Assembly: GCA_003543235.1 (NCBI GenBank)
Contig: DPJA01000017.1
Location: 34,357 to 98,356 of the forward strand
Direction: 5' to 3'
Origin: Lachnospiraceae bacterium
GTDB lineage: Bacteria > Bacillota > Clostridia > Lachnospirales > Anaerotignaceae
Length of the DNA stretch: 64,000 nt
The position numbers and the translations under genes are program-made. Shown piece after piece: positions 59,301 through 64,000 of the stretch (within the stretch, counting starts at the first letter, position 1; the number at the start of each line of letters is the position of its first letter). A model generated the notes under the pieces. It searched no databases, was not told where the DNA came from, and saw only the letters and a program-made list of their open reading frames with translations.

Positions 59301-61300
59301 TATTTGCACTTGGTGGAAACCAAAATTGCGGCAAAACAACCTTGTTTAATCAACTTACTGGCTCAAATCAGCACGTAGGCAATTTTCCAGGTGTTACAGT
59401 AGATAAAAAAGAGGGTCAAATACGTGGAACAAAAGATGCAACAGTTGTAGATTTGCCCGGTATTTATTCGCTGTCACCATATACAAGTGAAGAAATTGTG
59501 ACAAGAGATTTTCTTATAAATGAAAGACCAGATTGTATTATAAATATTGTGGATGCTACAAATATAGAGCGTAATCTTTATTTAAGCCTTCAGCTTATGG
59601 AATTGAATATACCTATGGTTATTGCCCTTAACATGATGGATGAGGTAAGAGCCAACGGAAATACTATTAAAATAAAGGATTTACAAAAACTTATGGGAGT
59701 GCCAGTAATACCCATTGCCGCTGTTAAAAACGAGGGTATAAGTGAACTTACAGAAGTTGCTGTAGCAATAGCACAAGCTAGAACAAAGCCACAAATTGCG
59801 GACTTTTGTTCTGGTGCTGTTCACAGGGCTATTCATGGCGTTGCTCACCTTATAGAGGACCATGCAGAACGTGCAAAAGTTCCACCAAGGTTTGCGGCAA
59901 CAAAACTTATCGAAGGCGACGAGCCTATGATGAAAACTCTTAAGCTTACGGAAAATGAAAAGCAAATGATTGAGTATAACGTGGATGAAATGGAAAAAGA
60001 GCTGTGTACTGACCGTGAGGCGGCACTGGCGGATATGCGATACAAATTTATTGAGAGCGTATGTGAGAAAACAGTAATTAAATGTGGTGAAAGCAAGGTA
60101 CATCAAAGAAGTGTTAAAATTGACAGCGTGCTTACTAATAAATATCTTGCAATACCAATTTTTTTAATGATAATACTTACTATGTTTTATTTGACATTTG
60201 GTGTTATAGGTGCGGCTTTAAGCAATGTGCTTTCTATATGTATTGATGTATTAACCAACGCTGTTAGCAATTGTCTTACTGTTTATGGCATTAATCCTGT
60301 TGTGCATTCTCTTATTATTGATGGTATATTTGCAGGAGTTGGCAGTGTTTTAAGTTTTATTCCTATTATAGTGGTACTGTTTTTCTTTTTGTCTTTGCTA
60401 GAGGACAGTGGATATATGGCAAGGGTTGCTTTTGTTATGGATAAGCTGTTAAGAAAAATCGGTTTATCTGGACGAAGTTTTGTGCCTATGATTATTGGTT
60501 TTGGATGTTCGGTGCCTGCTATAATGGCTACAAGAACACTTGCAAGTGAGCGTGACCGAAAAATGACAATACTTTTAACGCCATTTATGAGTTGCAGTGC
60601 AAAGTTGCCTATATATGCAATGTTTACGGCGGCATTTTTTCCTAAACATCAAGTTTTGGTTATGATTTGCCTGTACATAATGGGAATTTTGGTTGGTATA
60701 GCCTCGGGTATAATATTTAGAGGCACTCTATTTAAAGGCAACCCAGTGCCATTTGTAATGGAGCTTCCAAATTATAGGTTTCCCAGTGGAAAAAGCGTTA
60801 TGATGCTCATGTGGGACAAAGCCAAGGATTTTTTAACGAAGGCTTTTACGGTTATTTTTGTGGCAACTATAATAATTTGGTTTTTGCAGACCTTTGACAC
60901 AAGGTTTAATGTGGTTGCCAACAGTTCTGATAGTATGCTTGCGTATGTAGGCAAGTGGGTTTCACCTTTTTTTAAACCAATAGGTTTTAACGACTGGCGT
61001 GCGTCTACGGCATTAATAACTGGTCTTAGTGCAAAGGAAGCTGTTGTAAGCACAATGGCTGTTCTTACGGGAAGCAGTATGAGCAATCTTACACAAGTTT
61101 TGGGTGAAATGTTTACACCATTACAGGCATTTTCATTTCTTACATTTACACTGTTATATACACCTTGTGTTGCGGCTATTGCGGCAGTTAGACGAGAAAT
61201 GGGAAGCTCTTTTGCAGCGGGTGCTGTTGTGGCATACCAAATATTTATTGCATGGGTTGTTTCATTTTTGGTATACAACATAGGTAAATTGTTTTTTTAG
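59297..61300 (+). CDS. feoB: Ferrous iron transporter FeoB
   Basis: 667 aa. N-terminal G domain (GNQNCGKTTLFNQLTG, DLPGIYSLSPYTSEE, NMMD), linker GDI domain, then a Gate/NfeoB core with about eight helices (GYMARVAFVMDKLLRKIGLS, GFGCSVPAIMATRTL, GLSAKEAVVSTMAVL). Imports Fe2+. Followed 12 bp later by a Cys-rich mini-protein. Confidence 0.97.
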   Translation: MIFALGGNQNCGKTTLFNQLTGSNQHVGNFPGVTVDKKEGQIRGTKDATVVDLPGIYSLSPYTSEEIVTRDFLINERPDCIINIVDATNIERNLYLSLQLMELNIPMVIALNMMDEVRANGNTIKIKDLQKLMGVPVIPIAAVKNEGISELTEVAVAIAQARTKPQIADFCSGAVHRAIHGVAHLIEDHAERAKVPPRFAATKLIEGDEPMMKTLKLTENEKQMIEYNVDEMEKELCTDREAALADMRYKFIESVCEKTVIKCGESKVHQRSVKIDSVLTNKYLAIPIFLMIILTMFYLTFGVIGAALSNVLSICIDVLTNAVSNCLTVYGINPVVHSLIIDGIFAGVGSVLSFIPIIVVLFFFLSLLEDSGYMARVAFVMDKLLRKIGLSGRSFVPMIIGFGCSVPAIMATRTLASERDRKMTILLTPFMSCSAKLPIYAMFTAAFFPKHQVLVMICLYIMGILVGIASGIIFRGTLFKGNPVPFVMELPNYRFPSGKSVMMLMWDKAKDFLTKAFTVIFVATIIIWFLQTFDTRFNVVANSSDSMLAYVGKWVSPFFKPIGFNDWRASTALITGLSAKEAVVSTMAVLTGSSMSNLTQVLGEMFTPLQAFSFLTFTLLYTPCVAAIAAVRREMGSSFAAGAVVAYQIFIAWVVSFLVYNIGKLFF

Positions 61301-61311
61301 GAGGTAAATAA

Positions 61312-61476
61312 ATGGATTTTTTAGATTTTGCACTTATAGGTATAGTGGTTATACTTGTAATTTCATCTATAAAAAAGATTAAAGAAAGAGGTAAAAATAG
61401 TGGCTGCGATAGCTGCAGTGGCTGCGGTGTTAACAATTGTGCTAGCAGGAAGAACGAAGAGGAAAACAAAAAGTAA
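61312..61476 (+). CDS. FeoB-associated Cys-rich membrane protein
   Basis: 54 aa, too short for most gene callers. One N-terminal transmembrane helix (DFALIGIVVILVISSI), basic linker, then a Cys cluster (GCDSCSGCGVNNC, four Cys). GGAGG 7 nt before the ATG and 12-bp gap from feoB. The family may bind iron at the inner face of FeoB, like FeoC. Confidence 0.9.
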   Translation: MDFLDFALIGIVVILVISSIKKIKERGKNSGCDSCSGCGVNNCASRKNEEENKK

Positions 61477-61484
61477 ATAACTAT

Positions 61485-61522
61485 AAAAAGCTCTGTTACT
61501 ATATTAGTACAGAGCTTTTTGT
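61485..61522 (+). terminator. Terminator of the feo operon
   Basis: AAAAAGCTCTGT / ACAGAGCTTTTT with a 12-nt loop. Confidence 0.85.
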
Positions 61523-61577
61523 TTGCAGATTTAATTGATAAATTATAGTACATAGGCATAGTTATGAAAAATATTCC

Positions 61578-62657
61578 TTAGGAGTTTTCTGTTTTTATTT
61601 TATCTTTTGTTGTTTTATGTTTAAATATAAAATAATGCTGAGCCAACCAGCTGAAGGTGAAAAACGTAATTTCAGTTAACATTTTGCCTAAAAATCTATT
61701 TACATTTAAACTATTTACAAGATAGGTTAGTAATACTGTGTTACAACACATAATAATTATTACAAGAGAAAAATATTGTACAGAGGTTTTAAGTACACTA
61801 TCTTTATTTTTAAATACTAATTTTTTATTAATGCTATAGTTTGTGATGGAACTGATTATACGTGCTGATATATTAGACAAGGGAATACTTGACGCCCAGC
61901 CTAGGTTTGAGGTTAAGATAACAAATAGTGTATATAAGCTATAGTCTATTAAAAATCCCGTAAAAGATGACGCTGCAAATTTAAGAATATTTTTATAAAT
62001 TCTAAGGGAATCTCTGAAGGCATGAAAATGAGAAGAAGAATTATCATCAATGTAGATAGTTTCAATGACAACTTCTTTTAAAGGAATATTTGAATGTGGA
62101 CATTCTAATAAAACATTCATTTCATACTCGTAGCGATTGCCTGAAATATTCATGAAAAAAGGAATCAAGTTTGCACAAAAGGCACGTAGACCAGTCTGTG
62201 TATCCTGAATTTTGGTACCAGTAGAAATACGATATACTAATCGTGTTATGGCATTACCAAAACGGCTTTTAGCTGGAACATTTCCATTAAAATTTCTGCT
62301 CCCAAGTATAAGACACTGTGGATTTTTAATTGCCTCGTCGCATAGGAGGATAGCATCTTCAATACGGTGTTGTCCGTCAGCATCCATAGTTACTATTACA
62401 GAATCTGTAGGGTAATGGGATTTTATAAAGTCAAAACCTGTCTTTAGAGCAGCACCCTTACCTTGATTTACAGAATGCTTTAATATAGTTGAATAGGGAG
62501 TGAATAATTGGAATATGTGTGATGAACTTGGTGGACTGCCATCATCTACAATAACAATTTCAAAGTTATTATCGTATAAGCGTTTAACTAACTCATTTAG
62601 TAATTCAGTTGGTCCATAAACTGGAATTAGTGCGATTTTCTTCTTAATTGTTTGCAT
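61578..62657 (-). CDS. GT2 glycosyltransferase fused to a GtrA-like membrane domain
   Basis: 359 aa. Residues 1-225: GT-A fold of polyprenyl-phosphate sugar synthases (ALIPVYG, IVIVDDGSPPSSS, NQGKGAALKTGF, VTMDADGQH, TGLRAFCANLIPFF). Residues 230-350: four GtrA helices (FTGFLIDYSLYTLF, NYSINKKLVFKN). In GtrAB systems these two proteins make and flip a lipid-linked sugar. AAAGGTGG abuts ATG 62663; ATG 62657 with 6-nt spacing is used. Confidence 0.9.
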   Translation of the reverse strand: MQTIKKKIALIPVYGPTELLNELVKRLYDNNFEIVIVDDGSPPSSSHIFQLFTPYSTILKHSVNQGKGAALKTGFDFIKSHYPTDSVIVTMDADGQHRIEDAILLCDEAIKNPQCLILGSRNFNGNVPAKSRFGNAITRLVYRISTGTKIQDTQTGLRAFCANLIPFFMNISGNRYEYEMNVLLECPHSNIPLKEVVIETIYIDDNSSSHFHAFRDSLRIYKNILKFAASSFTGFLIDYSLYTLFVILTSNLGWASSIPLSNISARIISSITNYSINKKLVFKNKDSVLKTSVQYFSLVIIIMCCNTVLLTYLVNSLNVNRFLGKMLTEITFFTFSWLAQHYFIFKHKTTKDKIKTENS

Positions 62658-62790
62658 ATTCATCCACCTTTTTCTGGAAATAATATCTATGATAAAAGTA
62701 TACGTGGAAAATGTTAATTTTGTATGAAGTTTATAAAAATATCATATGAAAAAATAGGGTTCACAAAAGGAAAAATTTTTCAAAAATTAA

Positions 62791-62825
62791 AAAAAGGACT
62801 TGGGAATGTTCTCAGGTCCTTTTTG
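62791..62825. terminator. Terminator-type hairpin between divergent genes
   Basis: AAAAAGGACTTGGGAA / TTCTCAGGTCCTTTTT, 16-bp stem with two wobbles, T-run both ways. It lies between two divergent starts, so it terminates no known gene. Confidence 0.75.
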
Positions 62826-62933
62826 TTGCCTTTAACACACACATTTAATTAGTTTACATATTATAACAGTATAAAGAACAAGCCTAAATCGGAGTTCTTT
62901 AAAAGTATGTGTAAAAAAGAGGTGATAAATGAT

Positions 62934-63644
62934 ATGAAAAATCAAGTACCGATTTCTATTATAAAATTCAATGATTTAGCATTAATATATTTTGCGGTTG
63001 ATGAAATTTTCAATGCAGACAAGGTGGAAAGTGCCTATATATTAATGGATATAGACAGATATAAAAATCCGGAAGAAGAAATACCCTGTTATCTAAATGA
63101 TAAATTTGATTTTAAAAGTCTAAATAACTATAACACAAGATTTGGTAATCGATACGACAATTCATGTGAAGGAAATATGTTGGTAGATATAACAGAAAGC
63201 TTTCATTTATTAACTTCCGGTAAGATAAAAAACAATGGATTTATAGTTGAATTAGGAAATAAAAATTTACTTTCCTGCCAATTACAATTAATTTACAATA
63301 GAGAAATTATTGTTCCAGTATACAGCTGTATGGGATTTTTTGAGAAGGAACTAACTCTTTCAACTTGGAATGACAATATAAAATCCCCATGGTTTTTAAC
63401 ATCAAATTCTTCAGCCGTTACTTTTATTGTTCGCAATAAAGGTTATTATCCTATTAATATTTGTATTCAAAATAGCCCTGATGCAGAAGTATTTGTAAAT
63501 GATGCACAGACATTTGTATTGATGCCTAATGAAACAAAATTGATGGTTCCATATATGTTCACTAAATATACAAGAGTATTTGTTACAAGTATGTATAGAG
63601 GTATTTTAGCAGAATTATGGTATCAAACACAGTTAATACACTAA
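62934..63644 (+). CDS. Protein resembling a DNRLRE-type domain plus DUF6385
   Basis: 236 aa, no signal peptide. N-terminal half (about 1-110) resembles DNRLRE-type beta domains: LIYFAVDEIF, and MLVDITESFHLLTSG followed by NNGFIVEL. C-terminal half resembles DUF6385: FIVRNKGYYPINICIQNSPD, TFVLMPNETKLMVPYMFTKY. Family assignment is from memory of motifs. Start ATG 62934 follows GAGGTGAT; ATG 62907 has no ribosome binding site. Probably partnered with the repeat protein after it. Confidence 0.6.
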   Translation: MKNQVPISIIKFNDLALIYFAVDEIFNADKVESAYILMDIDRYKNPEEEIPCYLNDKFDFKSLNNYNTRFGNRYDNSCEGNMLVDITESFHLLTSGKIKNNGFIVELGNKNLLSCQLQLIYNREIIVPVYSCMGFFEKELTLSTWNDNIKSPWFLTSNSSAVTFIVRNKGYYPINICIQNSPDAEVFVNDAQTFVLMPNETKLMVPYMFTKYTRVFVTSMYRGILAELWYQTQLIH

Positions 63645-63750
63645 AAAACGTAACTAATAATGGCTTGTCAACATATTATGAAGTGAGCTCGTTTTTTAGA
63701 ACAAGGTACCTTATTTTACAGTAAACTATTATAAGGAGAGATTTAACAAA

Positions 63751-64000
63751 ATGAATAATTTAATTTTCAACACAACTGCATCTGAATTAAAATCATCGAT
63801 GTATGGATACAATCAAGGTTCACTTACGTTGCAGCAGCTTCAAATGGATACTAGCGGCAATTTGCTTGTAGGAGGCGACGTAACAGTAGCCGGCGACGTA
63901 ACAATTACTAATGCAACATTGACTGTTGACGGCGACGTAACAATTACTAATGCAACATTAACCATCGAAGGCGATGTAACAGTAGCCGGCGACGTAACAA
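63751..64000 (+). CDS. Repeat-rich protein, 5' part only (DUF6385-like N-terminus)
   Basis: 83 codons up to the window edge; the rest is outside. Starts MNNLIFNTTASELKSSMYGY, then LQMDTSGNLLVGGDVTVAGD, the pattern seen at the start of DUF6385 proteins, followed by GDVT-type repeats in steps of 6 and 13 residues, likely a beta-helix or fibre. AAGGAG 12 nt before the ATG. No signal peptide in the visible part. Confidence 0.7.
   Translation, partial: MNNLIFNTTASELKSSMYGYNQGSLTLQQLQMDTSGNLLVGGDVTVAGDVTITNATLTVDGDVTITNATLTIEGDVTVAGDVT
63874..64000 (+). repeat. Coding tandem repeat, 18- and 39-bp units
   Basis: Units begin GGCGACGTAACA at 63874, 63892, 63931, 63970 (GGCGATG) and 63988, with two near-identical 39-bp copies. 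Continues past the window. Confidence 0.9.

Noticed and set aside
1..64000. tRNA, rRNA, CRISPR, IS or prophage signatures
   Set aside because: None seen on reading both strands; no cloverleaf with CCA-type end, no spaced repeat array, no transposase or integrase.

Overview
The window is a contiguous 64 kb piece of a low-GC, anaerobic, Clostridia-type Firmicute chromosome that contains the replication origin region. The evidence is the rpmH-dnaA-dnaN-S4-recF-gyrB-gyrA order, BofA/YidC(SpoIIIJ)/Jag homologues, a Trp T-box, an electron-bifurcating type NuoE/NuoF operon, FeoAB, and pervasive AT-rich intergenic DNA with AAAGGAGG-type ribosome binding sites. No rRNA, tRNA, CRISPR array, insertion sequence or prophage was seen. 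Genus cannot be fixed from the sequence alone; a Lachnospirales-like clostridium is the best guess.

Layout. 1-3.8 kb: 3'-truncated diaphorase/hydrogenase-type operon (NuoE, NuoF, 2Fe-2S/GltD-like flavoprotein). 4-13.9 kb: proC, a c-di-AMP operon (two membrane proteins, cdaA, cdaR), an iron-type alcohol dehydrogenase, ilvD with a divergent FadR-type regulator, an AI-2E family permease. 14-19.5 kb: a diguanylate cyclase, xpt, a 1-kb gene-free stretch that looks like one long structured non-coding RNA with its own promoter and terminator, a uracil-DNA glycosylase that lacks the Fe-S cysteines, a gene-free stretch flanked by DnaA-box pairs, and a rhomboid protease. 19.6-27 kb: bofA, DUF2508, Gx transporter, NusG-II protein, serS, DUF4446, parB, parA, parS and argS. 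27.3-32.2 kb: accessory genes (alpha/beta hydrolase, thioesterase, lipoprotein, rubredoxin-glutamate synthase) around noc. 32.3-39.3 kb: the classical rpmH-rnpA-yidD-yidC-jag-mnmE-mnmG-(72-aa ORF)-rsmG leftward block. 39.3-49 kb: oriC and the rightward dnaA-dnaN-yaaA-recF-gyrB-gyrA block. 49-55.8 kb: the leftward trpEGD(CF)BA operon behind a tryptophan T-box. 55.8-62.7 kb: sppA, an XRE regulator, an HD-GYP protein, feoA-feoB and a Cys-rich partner, a GT2-GtrA fusion. 62.9-64 kb: two proteins resembling DNRLRE/DUF6385 surface proteins, the last one running off the window inside a coding tandem repeat.

How it works together. Genes point away from about 39.3-39.9 kb, as expected for leading-strand bias at a bidirectional origin. 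DnaA, its boxes, ParA/ParB with parS, and Noc form the replication/segregation module. Cyclic dinucleotide signalling is represented by CdaA/CdaR (c-di-AMP), a GGDEF enzyme and an HD-GYP protein (c-di-GMP).

The most promising undescribed element is the roughly 850-nt minus-strand transcript unit at 16.47-17.33 kb: a consensus promoter, an 11-bp-closed three-way-junction fold, repeated hairpins in which one copy uses a wobble pair that only works on the minus strand, and a strong intrinsic terminator, with no credible ORF. Start codons were reassigned in many places using ribosome binding site position, so several starts here are downstream of the longest ORF.
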